Notes: generated by a model not told the origin, from the sequence alone. A stretch of 64,000 bases of DNA from CAVZCK01 sp963773735 (GCA_963773735.1 CAVZCK010000025.1:1-64000); one strand, 5' to 3'; counted from the stretch's first letter, positions 36,090 through 46,016 are shown. Numbers and translations: made by a program.

Positions 36090-39000
36090 TTATCGCGTGA
36101 CCGGAGGCTCACTGATTGATTGCGAGCCGGATCTGGCGCTGGCGTCACGGCGCTGTTCGGGAGGCAGGATGCTCGGCTCGGTCTGGTCGAATTCGAAGAG
36201 CTGACGCAGAAATCCGGGCGCCACCATTGACATCGGATTGACGAGCACATCGGGCTGCGAAGTGGGCCCCTTGACCGCGAAGGTGATGCCGAACAGACCC
36301 TCGCCATTGCGGCTGATCAGCAGATCGCCAAGAATAGGCACCAGCCCGATCGCGCCATTGATGCCGTAAAAGGGTACATAGGTTCCAGACAGATTGATGC
36401 GCTCGCGCTTGAAGTCGATCGCGCCGCGCATTGTCGCGCCGAGAAGCGGCCCGTTGATTGCGGCGTCATGCAGCGCGAATTGGCCGTTGCCGACCGAAAA
36501 CGGCACCCGCATCCGGTCGAATTGCAGCTGGTCGTAACTCTGCGGCTGCTGGGGCTGCGTGCGCCGGGTCTTCGGCCCGGACAGCACCTCCTCGACGACC
36601 TGATCGTTGGAGATGACGAAATTGCGGGCATAGAGCATGCCGACCTTCTCGGTCGCGCCCGTTCCGTCGAGATCGACCTTCAGCGAAACATCGCCGCCAC
36701 GCGCGGACGGGTAGAAGCCGACGAGGCGGAAGGCAGCGCCGGCGTCGGTCGCTTCGGCGAGGATCTGGCGCGGCTCGTCCTTCCGCGTCTGAATGCGCGC
36801 GGCAAGCGGGCTGCGGCCGTTGAGCTGGCCCAGAAGATCGAGCGAGCTGAGCTTGTTGTTCCGGCGCTGGGCGGCAATTTTCACATTCGTCAAGGTCGTG
36901 TCGAAGAAACCCATCACACGGTCGATAGCCACATCGACATCAACTCCCGGCGAGTCTTTGGGAAGCTGCGGCTGGTTCTCGGCAATCTCGCCCGCCGAAA
37001 ACAGCGAACGGAAAAATTGCCGGCCGTCATAGGATCGCCCCTTGACGCGCACTTGCCAGATGTTGGTCGGCCCGAGCTCGCCGCCGATTTCGAGCTGCGT
37101 CTGTTGATTGAGTGAGACGACCGGGAAATTGAAGGCGACCGGCCGTTTTTTCTCGTCGATGCTGACGGAGCCGCGCACCGTCAGATCATCGCCGAGAAGA
37201 TTGAGATTTTTGAGCTCCATGCTGCCATTGGCGGCGGGCTGGAGGTCGAATGTGAGCACGGCGCGTTGGCCGGGCGGCTTCCGCCAGCCGAGACTCGCCA
37301 TCAAAATGTCGGCCTCGGTCAGATTGACCTCGAAGTGAAGGTCCGGCGCCTGCTGCTTCCGGAAGCTTACGGTCAGCTCGGTCGGAGCACCGCCGCGCAG
37401 GAGATGATTGACGTTGAGGCCGAATTCCTCGCGGGATTTCTCATCGAGAACCGTACGCAGCCGCAGGGGCGGCTGCCGGTCGGGCGGCGCATCGAAGATC
37501 CGTTGCCAGGCGACCAGCACCGGCAGTCCGTTCATCTTCAGCTCGCCATGTGCTTCGACGGCCTTTTCCGAGACATCGAAATTCAAGGTGCCGCCGTGAA
37601 CGCCAAAGCCGCCTGGCAGGCCGGTCGCCCGGATATCTGCCAATTCGGAGCGGCCTTTCAGCGTCATGTCCTTGAATTTCAGGTCGGCGATCAGCGGCAT
37701 GGCAATGCTGAAGGCGCTCTCCACAGCCGCTTCGGTCTTGGGCACCGGCATGTTGAGCGCGCTGATATAGCCGAGTTCGGGCTGGTCAAGCAGCTCAAGG
37801 ATGGCAGCGGCATTCGCCTCGCTTTTAAAATGGACCTCGCCCTGCGGAATGTGGGGACGCAGATCGCCGACGATGAACTGCCCATCGCTGAAATTGACAA
37901 TCCCGCCGGAGGGCAGCGTCACCTCGCTTTTCGGCACGTTGAAGAAGAAGCGCTGGCCCGCGAGCGTGGCGGTGGCACTGGCGATATGCATCAGCGGAAG
38001 GTTCTTGACGTACTGAACCTCCAGGTCTTCCAGGTCGAGTTTGAGGTCGACCGCCTCGGGCGGCAGGTGGCCTCCTGAGGCCAGGCTTGCGAGCAGATCG
38101 GGAGGGATGTCGATCTTGAGCGTGCCGCCGGCGATGCGTCCAGAGGGAACGCGGTGGCCGATCCATTCACGCGCGCCGAAGGCTACGAATTTCGGCCAGA
38201 TCAGCTTGAAAAAAGCGATTGGCATGGGGCTGACCTGCCCGGTCAGCTTGACGGCGGGTAAGTCGTGGCCCTGGGTGATTGATCCGGAGAGCTGGATTTG
38301 CGCGTCCGCCGCCTGGACGAAGAGTCGGTCTAGCCGGACCGCGCCTTCTTTCGGATTGTAGTCGCCCTGCGCGATCATGCGATCGAGCGGGATGACCGGA
38401 ATGCCGAACTGTTCGGCGCCGAGTGCGATTTTGTCGGTGCCGAATTGGAACGACCAATGGCCGGTATCTTTTTGGCGCTGCAGAATGCCGCGCAGCTTAA
38501 GGTGGCTGCCGCCCCAGCGGATGTCCGACTGCGCGAGCTGAATGACGCCCTGCTCACGCGAATAGACGATGTTGAAATCGCCTTTGTCGATGATCGCGGC
38601 GTGCTTCTGATCCCAAGGCGCGTAGAACTCGCCTTGCTTCATGCTGGCACGGATCGTCGCGCCCAGAATGTCGCCGTTGCCGCCGAGATCGAGATCGGCA
38701 GACAGGCTGACAGGCATGTTCCACATTTCCGGCAGCTTCAGCGCCGGGAACTCCGCGCTGAAGGCACGCGGCACAATGTCGTTGACGGAAAGGCTCAGGC
38801 CGAACTGCGAGGTGCGCCGGTTCTGGTCGGCGCGGAACTGGACCTCGAAGCGTCCGCTCGGCGCCTGGACCACCAGATTTCCGGAAACGGCACTGTTCTT
38901 GCCGGCGCGGTCAAGCTCGACGTCGACCGACGGAATCAGCCAGCGCGTGATCTCGTCGCCTTTATCGAAAAAAATAGCCGCGTCGCGGATGCCGAAGCTG

Positions 39001-39779
39001 GTCAGATAGGCCGACTCGCCTTTGCGGGTCGCGGCGAAGATATCACTCAGCGCGTGGGTGAGATTGACGGCACGGCCGCGGGCGCGGCCGATAACACCCT
39101 GCGAGGTCGGGGATGAATTTGCTTGCTCGGTCTGCTGATCAGCCTGCGAAAGGGCGTTGGGTGTCGGTCCGGTCAGCTCGCGTCTGGCGCCTTCGAGATC
39201 GCCCTTCAAGTCCCGCGGATCGGCGAAGGACAGCGCGATGCCGCGCTCTTCGGAATATTGGAGAAAGAGGCGCGGCCCGATCAGGTCCACCTGTCCGGCG
39301 GCGAGGCGTCCGGACAGCAGCGCCCTGAGGCTGACATTGGCGGAGGCAAGCGGCAACTCGACGACCGCGTTGCCGCCATCATCGACAAGACGCACCTTGG
39401 TCAAGCGGAACTCGATCCCGATTCCGCTGTCGGCGCGTCTCAGAACGGCGTCGCCAATGTCGAAATGAAAGCCTGACAGCGTCCGGTTCACGGCCTTCTC
39501 GATCGGCGGGACGAGCATACTCATCGCAATCGGCGAATAGACGAGCCGCGCATAGAGGGCGGCGAAGCCGACCCCGCAGATGAGCGCGACGATAACAGCA
39601 ATCCGCAAGACCAAGCTCGCACAGAAATGGCCGGCCTTGACTGCGCCGAGCCGCAGGGCGCTCGGATCGAAGGTCGGCGGCGTGAAAGGCACCAAGGCGG
39701 TCGATCGCCCGCCAGCGGGGCGGGGCGCCTCGGGAATGGCGGGCGCCTGTCCTCGCGGTGGTGTTTTCCTGCCTGGCAT
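36090..39779 (-). CDS. AsmA/YhdP-like (DUF3971) inner-membrane-anchored giant protein
   Basis: The ATG at 39779 gives MPGRKTPPRGQAPAIPEAPR, a proline-rich cytosolic start, and a single membrane span at about residues 53-76 (VLRIAVIVALICGVGFAALY). More than 1100 periplasmic residues follow, rich in amphipathic strands like FHFDIGDAVLRRADSGIGIEF and IPQGEVHFKSEANAAAILELL. The C-terminal segment YGINGAIGLVPILGDLLISR with FAVKGPTSQPDVLVNPMSMVAPGFLRQLFEF is the hallmark of the DUF3971/AsmA_2-type family. Relatives (YhdP, TamB, AsmA) are thought to bridge the periplasm and move phospholipids to the outer membrane. The total of 1229 residues is normal. Confidence 0.88.
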   Translation of the reverse strand: MPGRKTPPRGQAPAIPEAPRPAGGRSTALVPFTPPTFDPSALRLGAVKAGHFCASLVLRIAVIVALICGVGFAALYARLVYSPIAMSMLVPPIEKAVNRTLSGFHFDIGDAVLRRADSGIGIEFRLTKVRLVDDGGNAVVELPLASANVSLRALLSGRLAAGQVDLIGPRLFLQYSEERGIALSFADPRDLKGDLEGARRELTGPTPNALSQADQQTEQANSSPTSQGVIGRARGRAVNLTHALSDIFAATRKGESAYLTSFGIRDAAIFFDKGDEITRWLIPSVDVELDRAGKNSAVSGNLVVQAPSGRFEVQFRADQNRRTSQFGLSLSVNDIVPRAFSAEFPALKLPEMWNMPVSLSADLDLGGNGDILGATIRASMKQGEFYAPWDQKHAAIIDKGDFNIVYSREQGVIQLAQSDIRWGGSHLKLRGILQRQKDTGHWSFQFGTDKIALGAEQFGIPVIPLDRMIAQGDYNPKEGAVRLDRLFVQAADAQIQLSGSITQGHDLPAVKLTGQVSPMPIAFFKLIWPKFVAFGAREWIGHRVPSGRIAGGTLKIDIPPDLLASLASGGHLPPEAVDLKLDLEDLEVQYVKNLPLMHIASATATLAGQRFFFNVPKSEVTLPSGGIVNFSDGQFIVGDLRPHIPQGEVHFKSEANAAAILELLDQPELGYISALNMPVPKTEAAVESAFSIAMPLIADLKFKDMTLKGRSELADIRATGLPGGFGVHGGTLNFDVSEKAVEAHGELKMNGLPVLVAWQRIFDAPPDRQPPLRLRTVLDEKSREEFGLNVNHLLRGGAPTELTVSFRKQQAPDLHFEVNLTEADILMASLGWRKPPGQRAVLTFDLQPAANGSMELKNLNLLGDDLTVRGSVSIDEKKRPVAFNFPVVSLNQQTQLEIGGELGPTNIWQVRVKGRSYDGRQFFRSLFSAGEIAENQPQLPKDSPGVDVDVAIDRVMGFFDTTLTNVKIAAQRRNNKLSSLDLLGQLNGRSPLAARIQTRKDEPRQILAEATDAGAAFRLVGFYPSARGGDVSLKVDLDGTGATEKVGMLYARNFVISNDQVVEEVLSGPKTRRTQPQQPQSYDQLQFDRMRVPFSVGNGQFALHDAAINGPLLGATMRGAIDFKRERINLSGTYVPFYGINGAIGLVPILGDLLISRNGEGLFGITFAVKGPTSQPDVLVNPMSMVAPGFLRQLFEFDQTEPSILPPEQRRDASARSGSQSISEPPVTR

Positions 39780-40025
39780 GTGCTTGCGTCTGCCGCCTCT
39801 TGTGGTCGGTTCTTCGATTAGGCCGGAGCCCCATTTCGGCGTCGCGCATAACGAAACCGAGCGGCCGTCCGATGGGACCGCTGTTCCTTCGAAACGGCGA
39901 AAGGTCTGCACGACAACTCAGGGCAATACCAGTTAAAAATTAGCGCTTGATGATAAAGTCATGCCGCCTAACACTGTGGCCGCATTCGAATGCGAAAAAG
40001 CGACAAAAGGAAGGCCGCTGAAGCG

Positions 40026-40487
40026 ATGTTGAAAGAAGGTGATAAGGCGCCGAACTTCGAACTGACCCGGGACGGGGGAGATGTGGTGGCGCTGAGCCAG
40101 CTCAAGGGCAAGCCGGTCGTTGTCTATTTCTATCCAAAGGATGACACATCCGGCTGCACGAAGGAGGCTGTCGGCTTTAGCGAAATGATTGATCAATTCC
40201 ATGATGCGGGTGCCGAGGTGATCGGCATTTCTCCCGACAGCGTAAAGTCTCACGACAGGTTTCGCGACAAGCACGCGCTCAGGGTGATCCTCCTTGCCGA
40301 TGAAGACAAGACGGCAATCGAAGCCTACGGCGTCTGGGCCGAGAAGAAGATGTACGGCAACAGCTATATGGGCGTCGACCGTTCGACATTTCTGATCGGA
40401 AGCGACGGCAAGATTAAGCGCCTCTGGCGAAGTGTGAAGGTGCCGGGGCATGTGGACGAGGTGCTCGACGCGGTGAAGGGCCTTTGA
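40026..40487 (+). CDS. bcp: Thiol peroxidase Bcp (peroxiredoxin Q)
   Basis: The ATG at 40026 gives MLKEGDKAPNFELTRDGGDV, the usual Bcp start. The peroxidatic Cys is in YFYPKDDTSGCTKEAVGF, and at the Bcp second-Cys position (normally C-T-x-E-A-x-x-F-x) it has no nearby resolving Cys, so it acts as a 1-Cys or atypical enzyme. It reduces hydroperoxides using thioredoxin or a similar thiol. 153 residues, normal length. The gene is divergent from the AsmA-like gene. Confidence 0.95.
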   Translation: MLKEGDKAPNFELTRDGGDVVALSQLKGKPVVVYFYPKDDTSGCTKEAVGFSEMIDQFHDAGAEVIGISPDSVKSHDRFRDKHALRVILLADEDKTAIEAYGVWAEKKMYGNSYMGVDRSTFLIGSDGKIKRLWRSVKVPGHVDEVLDAVKGL

Positions 40488-40816
40488 TGTAAACATACGG
40501 CTTTGCCGCGTTCTCGGCAGGCCCTTCGGCGGCCGCACCGGCGCTGGTTGTGTCGCAGGAGTGCTGCTTTTTTGTTGCTGCTCCGGGTCAGAGGTGCGAT
40601 CCTTCCGCGGCGCATCATGTAGCTCGCTTTGGCGGCGGATTGGGGTCCGGCATGGACCGGCAAGCGGCTATTAGGGGACTTTGGGCAACAGTTGCAAATC
40701 ACTTCCTTGCGCTCATTCCTCCAGCGCCTTAATCGTGCCGAAAGGTCATTGAAAACCCTATGACACCGGCTTAGAAGTGAGGGACGCTGCCCCGTCGGAG
40801 TTCGGAGAAGGAGCAG
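40488..40816. other. Intergenic stretch upstream of bactofilin
   Basis: About 329 bases with no conserved reading frame that I can support. A TTGTGTCGCAGGAG stretch, a T-run at 40569-40574 and GGAGAAGGAGC before the bactofilin start (40803-40814) are visible. No RNA gene recognised. Confidence 0.5.
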
Positions 40817-41392
40817 ATGTTTAGTAAGAAGCCAGAGAAGCCAGAGAGCGAAATGAACACGTTCGAGTCGCAAAAGCCGATCACTAAAACGACAAGCAAG
40901 GCTGTCGGGGGACCTGCGCAGACATCCAGCTCTGGCCCACTGGCGTCTCCCACACCAGCGCAGCCGCCGCTCGGCGGAATGTCGCCGAAGCCTGCGATGG
41001 CGACGCCGGCCTACCGCTCGCCGGACCGCATGGCGCCATCGATCATCGGCGAAGATCTGACGGTGACCGGCAACGTGCTTTCCAAAGGCGAGGTGCAGGT
41101 TGACGGCCAAATCCAGGGCGACGTGCACTGCTCCTCGCTCATCGTTGGCGAGAAAGCCCAGATTACTGGCGGCATCGTTGCGGAAGATGTCGTCGTGCGC
41201 GGCCAGGTCATGGGGTCGATCCGCGGCGTTCGCGTCACCCTGCAGTCCAGCTCCCACGTCGAAGGTGACATCTATCATCAGTCTCTCGCCATCGAGCAGG
41301 GCGCCTTCTTCGAGGGCAAGTCGCGGCGCTCGGAGGACCCGATTGCATCCGCGCCGAAGCTTGACATGCTTCAGGGGCAGGCGGCCGAGTAG
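40817..41392 (+). CDS. Bactofilin
   Basis: The 191-residue protein has a low-complexity N-terminus (about 75 residues, rich in Pro, Ser, Thr) and a bactofilin core: IIGEDLTVTGNVLSKGEVQV, DGQIQGDVHCSSLIVGEKA, ITGGIVAEDVVVRGQVMGSI. The repeats form a right-handed beta-helix that polymerises without nucleotide. Bactofilins scaffold cell-shape or stalk enzymes and polysaccharide machinery. A peptidoglycan peptidase of the M23 type is often adjacent, but none is seen here. SD GGAGAAGGAGC precedes the ATG. Confidence 0.93.
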   Translation: MFSKKPEKPESEMNTFESQKPITKTTSKAVGGPAQTSSSGPLASPTPAQPPLGGMSPKPAMATPAYRSPDRMAPSIIGEDLTVTGNVLSKGEVQVDGQIQGDVHCSSLIVGEKAQITGGIVAEDVVVRGQVMGSIRGVRVTLQSSSHVEGDIYHQSLAIEQGAFFEGKSRRSEDPIASAPKLDMLQGQAAE

Positions 41393-41642
41393 TCGCGCCG
41401 GTTTTCGACATAGTCTTTCCTGCTCGGTCGCAAGTGACATGGCGATCGTGGGCTTTGACCGTCGATATCACCCGGATCGGCAAATATTTTCTGCTGACCT
41501 TGAGAAAGACTTCCGCTGAGAGTGGTGGCTCGGCGGCAAGGTTGGTCGTTGCGCGCGGTTAATCCTTCCTTCCATTTATCGCCGTTTGTTTCTGCTGCAC
41601 CATAATTATTGACAAAAGCCTGTGTTCCGGTTGGCTTTGTCC

Positions 41643-42665
41643 ATGGATTCGTTTCCCGAAAAAGGCCGCCAGTCGGTCCAAGCTCCCGTCGACGCCCTCG
41701 CCGAGGCTGTTCTTTCCGGTGACCGCGCCGCGCTCGGCCGGGCGATTACGCTGGTCGAAAGCAGCCGCGCCGATCACCGTCTCCTTGCCGATCAGCTGCT
41801 CGACAGGCTTGATGCAAGAACCGGACAGGCCTACCGCATCGGCGTGACGGGGCTGCCCGGCGTTGGCAAATCCACTTTCATCGACCAGTTCGGGACCAAT
41901 CTGACCGCTGCGGGGCATCGCGTGGCGGTGCTCGCCGTCGACCCGACCTCGAACCGCACCGGCGGCTCGATCCTCGGCGACAAGACCCGCATGAGCCGGC
42001 TCGCCGTCGATCCGAACGCATTTATCCGTCCTTCGCCTGCCGGCAGGACGCTGGGCGGTGTCACCCGGACAACGCGCGAGACGATGCTGCTCTGCGAAGC
42101 GGCGGGCTTTGATGTGGTCATTGTCGAGACGATCGGCGTCGGCCAGTCGGAAAGCGCCGTCGCGGGCATGGTGGATTTTTTTCTGGTGCTGCTTTTGCCT
42201 GGGGCCGGCGACGAACTGCAGGGGTTGAAGAAGGGCCTCATCGAGCTGGCCGATATGATCGCCATTAATAAGGCCGACGGCGCTTTTGCGGAGCGCGCCA
42301 TGGCGACGGCGGCGGACTATCGCGCGGCGCTCCATATTCTCTCCAGCCGCGAAGGCGACTGGCAACCGGAAGTCGTCACCATTTCAGGGCTCGAAAATCG
42401 CGGGCTCGACGATCTGTGGATTGCGGTCAAGCGGCACCGCGAGCTGATGCGCGCGTCTAGCGCTTTCGAGGCGAAACGGCGCGACCAGGCCGTTAGCTGG
42501 ATGCGCGACCTGATCGAGGACCGGCTCAGGCGGGCGTTGCGGGGCAATCCGAAAATTCGCGCCCGCATGGATGCGCTTGAAGCGGACGTCAGGGAGGGAC
42601 GCAAGCTCCCCGGGCAAGCCGCCGCGGAGGTGCTCCGCCTTGCGGGTTTTAGCGACGCCGATTAG
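41643..42665 (+). CDS. meaB: Methylmalonyl-CoA mutase-associated GTPase MeaB
   Basis: The ATG at 41643 gives MDSFPEKGRQSVQAP and a 340-residue G-protein. P-loop GLPGVGKSTF at about residue 70, then VDPTSNRTGGSILGDKTRM, ETIGVGQSE and INKADGAF (G4). It loads or rescues adenosylcobalamin-dependent methylmalonyl-CoA mutase. In methylotrophs this is linked to the ethylmalonyl-CoA pathway. No mutase gene is visible nearby. An extra in-frame start lies seven codons upstream. Confidence 0.95.
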   Translation: MDSFPEKGRQSVQAPVDALAEAVLSGDRAALGRAITLVESSRADHRLLADQLLDRLDARTGQAYRIGVTGLPGVGKSTFIDQFGTNLTAAGHRVAVLAVDPTSNRTGGSILGDKTRMSRLAVDPNAFIRPSPAGRTLGGVTRTTRETMLLCEAAGFDVVIVETIGVGQSESAVAGMVDFFLVLLLPGAGDELQGLKKGLIELADMIAINKADGAFAERAMATAADYRAALHILSSREGDWQPEVVTISGLENRGLDDLWIAVKRHRELMRASSAFEAKRRDQAVSWMRDLIEDRLRRALRGNPKIRARMDALEADVREGRKLPGQAAAEVLRLAGFSDAD

Positions 42666-42718
42666 AGGCAAGCGAATGCCGAGAATCAAAAGGACCACTA
42701 GTAACTTTATGATTCGAG

Positions 42719-42792
42719 TGGAGCTTTTGAATTTGATATTTGCGTGCGAGCTCGCGAAAGGCGGGACTCAAATGTCAAATTCGCTCCACTAG
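42719..42792. repeat. Dispersed 75-base imperfect palindrome, copy 2
   Basis: In reverse orientation relative to 17611-17685 it reads GTGGAGCTTTTGAATTTGAT and ends GTCAAATTCGCTCCACTAG. Only about six positions differ from the other copy. It lies between the convergent meaB and serA genes and could serve there as a bidirectional transcription end. Confidence 0.8.
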
Positions 42793-42809
42793 CCCGAGCG
42801 GGTGCCGCA

Positions 42810-44393
42810 TTAGAACCGCAGATGGGTGGCCTTCATCACATTCGGCAGCTTGGCGACCTTGGCGAGCACCGCCTCGCTGATACCATCATCGATGCCCAAA
42901 AGCGCGATCGCCTTGCCGCCGCTGACCTCGCGTCCAAGCGTAAAGGTCGCGATATTGACTCCAGCCTCGCCGAGCACCGTACCGATGGCGCCGATATAGC
43001 CGGGCTTGTCGGCATTTTCCGTATACAGCATATGCGGGGTGACTTCGGCTTCGAGGTTCATGCCATGGATCTGGATGAGGCGCGGTCTGCGATCGGAGAA
43101 CACCGTTCCAGCAACCGAGCGCGTCTGGCGTTCGGTCGTCACCGTGACCCGCATATAGGTCTCGTAAGCGCCTTCCTGGTCCCGGCGCACCTCCTCGACA
43201 TGGATGCCGCGCTGGCGGGCAACGATCGGAGCACTGACCATATTGACGTCCTGCAGCAGTGGACGCAGCACGCCGTTGAGGGCGGCCGAGGTCAGCGCTC
43301 TTGTGTTCATGTCGCCGATTTCGCCGGCAAATTCGATGCGGATCCGCTTGAGGCCACTTTCGGTAAGCTGGCCGGCAAAGGAGCCGAGCTGTTCGGCAAG
43401 CCGGATGAAGGGCTCAAGGCGCGGGGCTTCCTCGGCCGTGATCGAGGGAAAGTTTACGGCATTCAAGATCGCCCCGTTCAGCAGATAATCCGACATCTGC
43501 TCGGCGACCTGCACCGCGACATTTTCCTGCGCTTCGGTCGTCGAGGCGCCGAGATGAGGCGTGCAGATGACGTTCGGCAGGCCGAAAAGCGGGCTTTCCT
43601 TCGCGGGTTCGGTCTCGAAAACATCGAGCGCCGCGCCCGCGACATGCCCCGAATTGATGGCGTCGGCGAGCGCGCTTTCGTCGACGAGGCCGCCGCGCGC
43701 GCAATTGATGACGCGCACGCCCTTCTTGGTCTTCTCGATCGCCGCAGCGCTGATGATGTTCTTGGTCTTCTCGGTCATCGGCGTGTGCAGCGTGATGAAA
43801 TCAGCGCGGCGCAGGAGATCGTCCAGTTCGACCTTTTCGACGCCCAGCTCATGAGCACGGTCCGGCGTCAGATAGGGGTCATAGGCGATCACCCTCATGG
43901 CAAGACCGCGGGCGCGTGTTGCCACGATTGAACCGATATTGCCGCAGCCGATGATGCCGAGTGTCTTGCCCGTCACCTCGACGCCCATGAATTTGGATTT
44001 TTCCCATTTGCCGGCCTGGGTCGAGCGGTCGGCCTCCGGGATCTGGCGCGCGAGCGCCATCAGCATGGCGATGGTGTGCTCCGCCGTCGTGATCGAATTA
44101 CCGAAGGGCGTGTTCATCACGATCACGCCCTTGGCGGTGGCGACAGGAACGTCGATATTGTCGACGCCGATGCCGGCTCGCCCGATCACGCGCAGGCGGC
44201 CATTCGCCTTCGCGAGCACTTTCTCGGTGACTTTCGTCGCCGAACGGACGGCAAGGCCGTCATAATTGCCGATGATTTCGGCGAGCTGATCTTTGTCGAG
44301 GCCGACTTTCGTGTCCGTTTCGACGCCGCGATCGTCGAAGACGTTCTGGGCGAGCGAGGACAGCTTGTCGGCAATGAGAACGCGGGGGGCCAT
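42810..44393 (-). CDS. serA: D-3-phosphoglycerate dehydrogenase
   Basis: This first enzyme of serine synthesis oxidises 3-phosphoglycerate. The 527-residue protein has the substrate and NAD domains (IGRAGIGVDNIDVPVA, LGIIGCGNIGSIVATRARG), catalytic Arg in INCARGGLVDE and His in CTPHLGAST. An intervening (ASB) domain and a C-terminal ACT domain follow from about 320. The ACT part suggests serine feedback. It is the last gene of the serC-YciI-serA group. The long form is usual in alphaproteobacteria. Confidence 0.96.
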   Translation of the reverse strand: MAPRVLIADKLSSLAQNVFDDRGVETDTKVGLDKDQLAEIIGNYDGLAVRSATKVTEKVLAKANGRLRVIGRAGIGVDNIDVPVATAKGVIVMNTPFGNSITTAEHTIAMLMALARQIPEADRSTQAGKWEKSKFMGVEVTGKTLGIIGCGNIGSIVATRARGLAMRVIAYDPYLTPDRAHELGVEKVELDDLLRRADFITLHTPMTEKTKNIISAAAIEKTKKGVRVINCARGGLVDESALADAINSGHVAGAALDVFETEPAKESPLFGLPNVICTPHLGASTTEAQENVAVQVAEQMSDYLLNGAILNAVNFPSITAEEAPRLEPFIRLAEQLGSFAGQLTESGLKRIRIEFAGEIGDMNTRALTSAALNGVLRPLLQDVNMVSAPIVARQRGIHVEEVRRDQEGAYETYMRVTVTTERQTRSVAGTVFSDRRPRLIQIHGMNLEAEVTPHMLYTENADKPGYIGAIGTVLGEAGVNIATFTLGREVSGGKAIALLGIDDGISEAVLAKVAKLPNVMKATHLRF

Positions 44394-44423
44394 GGTCTTT
44401 TCCTGGAGTCTCTTGGAATTTCT

Positions 44424-44765
44424 TCAGTTGGTTTTGGTTTGCGATGATGGTGCGGCGGCGGCCGGTTCTCCGCGGACCGCTCCGATCTGCATCGGAGAAC
44501 TTTCGGTGCTGAAGCCGATCTGCGCCTGCGTGACGGGATCCTTGGAGCAGATCTCGCGCGCCGCGGTCTCGTCGGCGACCTCGAGGATTGCCATTCCCCA
44601 TGGCCCCTTGGCGTCCAAGACGGGGCCGAAGACGATCGCCGTTCGCGCAGCGATCAGCTCCATCCAATAGCTGATATGGAGCTGCATCAGCCGGCTCTCC
44701 TCCGCAGTCATGTCGAAGGCGAAGCTCTGCCGGGGCGCATTCAATCTGAGATGAAAATGCGGCAT
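44424..44765 (-). CDS. YciI-like domain protein
   Basis: The 113-residue protein begins MPHFHLRLNAPRQSFAFDMT and carries YWMELIAARTAIVFGPVLDAKGPWGMAILE, matching the YCII-related fold (the short alpha-beta ferredoxin-like domain with a conserved His and Asp). A disordered tail ends it. The gene sits between serC and serA in the same direction, so it is part of the serine unit, though no function in serine synthesis is established. Confidence 0.78.
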   Translation of the reverse strand: MPHFHLRLNAPRQSFAFDMTAEESRLMQLHISYWMELIAARTAIVFGPVLDAKGPWGMAILEVADETAAREICSKDPVTQAQIGFSTESSPMQIGAVRGEPAAAAPSSQTKTN

Positions 44766-44843
44766 TGTCCCCCTCCTTAGCGCTGACCGTCGGGAGCGGG
44801 CCAGACAAATGCCGCCCCGCTTCCCGAATGCGGGCTGTCGGCT

Positions 44844-46016
44844 TCAAGCCGCTTTTAAAAGTTCGGATTTCGCATTGCCGAAGGCCCAGTCGAGCCAGGG
44901 TGTCAGTGCCTGGAGATCGGATGTCTCGACCGTTGCGCCGGCCCAGATGCGCAGGCCGGGAGGTGCATCGCGATAAGAGCCGATGTCCATGGCGACGCCG
45001 AGCTTTTCCAGCGTCGAGGCGATCTGCTTGGCGATGCTCGCCTGAGTCTCGGGCGAGGCAGAGAGCACATCGCGATCGATGATCTTCAGACAGACCGAAG
45101 TATTGGAGCGGATGGCGGGTTTTTCGGCGAGGAATCCGGCCCATGGCGTGCGCCCGACCCAGTCGGCAATAATTCTGGCGTTCGCATCGGCCCTGGCAAA
45201 GAGTGCCGGCAGGCCGCCGATGGACTCCGCCCAGGCGAGCGCGTCGAGATAATCTTCGACGCAGAGCATCGACGGCGTGTTGATCGTCGCGCCTTCGAAG
45301 AAGGCGGGGTCGAGCTTGCCCTTCTTTGTGAGCCGGAAGATTTTCGGCAGCGGCCATGCCGGCGTGTAGCTTTCGAGCCGCTGGACGGCGCGCGGACTGA
45401 GCACGATCATGCCATGCTGCGCCTCGCCGCCGAGCACCTTCTGCCAGGAGAAGGTCGTTACGTCCAGCTTGTCCCAGGCGAGATCCTGGGCGAACGCCGC
45501 CGAAGTCGCGTCGCATAGCGTCAGGCCGTCGCGATTAGCGGGGATCCAGTCGCCGTTCGGCACCCGCACGCCAGAGGTGGTGCCGTTCCAGGTGAAGACG
45601 ACGTCGCGGGCGAAATTCACCTGCTTGAGGTCCGGCAGATCGCCATAGGGCGCGCCGATCTTGCGCGCATCGGCGATCTTCAGCTCTTTCAGAATGTCAG
45701 ATACCCAACCCTCGCCGAAACTTTCCCAGGCGAGCACATCGACGCCGCGCGCACCTAACATCGACCACATGGCCATCTCGAAGGCCCCGGTGTCGGAGGC
45801 GGGCGTAATGCCGATGAGATAATCGCGCGGCACGCCGAGCATGCTGCGCGTTTTCTCGATGGCGAGCTGAAGCCTGGCCTTGCCTTCCTTCGAACGATGG
45901 GAGCGGCCGAGCACGGCGTTTTTCAGATTGGTGAGTTCATAGCCGGGGCGCTTGGCGCAGGGGCCGGAAGAAAAATGCGGCACACGCGGGCGCGCGGCCG
46001 GTTGCTGCATCGTCAT
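44844..46016 (-). CDS. serC: Phosphoserine aminotransferase
   Basis: A PLP enzyme making phosphoserine from 3-phosphohydroxypyruvate and glutamate. The 390-residue protein contains FSSGPCAKRPGYEL at the start, TWNGTTSGVRVP, LCDATSAAFAQDL and the PLP lysine in TFSWQKVLGGEAQHG (near residue 200). This is the alphaproteobacterial SerC type. Its leader (46017-46092) looks like a serC motif RNA. It heads serC-YciI-serA. Confidence 0.96.
   Translation of the reverse strand: MTMQQPAARPRVPHFSSGPCAKRPGYELTNLKNAVLGRSHRSKEGKARLQLAIEKTRSMLGVPRDYLIGITPASDTGAFEMAMWSMLGARGVDVLAWESFGEGWVSDILKELKIADARKIGAPYGDLPDLKQVNFARDVVFTWNGTTSGVRVPNGDWIPANRDGLTLCDATSAAFAQDLAWDKLDVTTFSWQKVLGGEAQHGMIVLSPRAVQRLESYTPAWPLPKIFRLTKKGKLDPAFFEGATINTPSMLCVEDYLDALAWAESIGGLPALFARADANARIIADWVGRTPWAGFLAEKPAIRSNTSVCLKIIDRDVLSASPETQASIAKQIASTLEKLGVAMDIGSYRDAPPGLRIWAGATVETSDLQALTPWLDWAFGNAKSELLKAA

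Noticed and set aside
36468..39476. Long plus-strand open frames inside the AsmA-like gene
   Set aside because: They mirror codons of the minus-strand gene in a GC-rich genome and have no recognisable domains.
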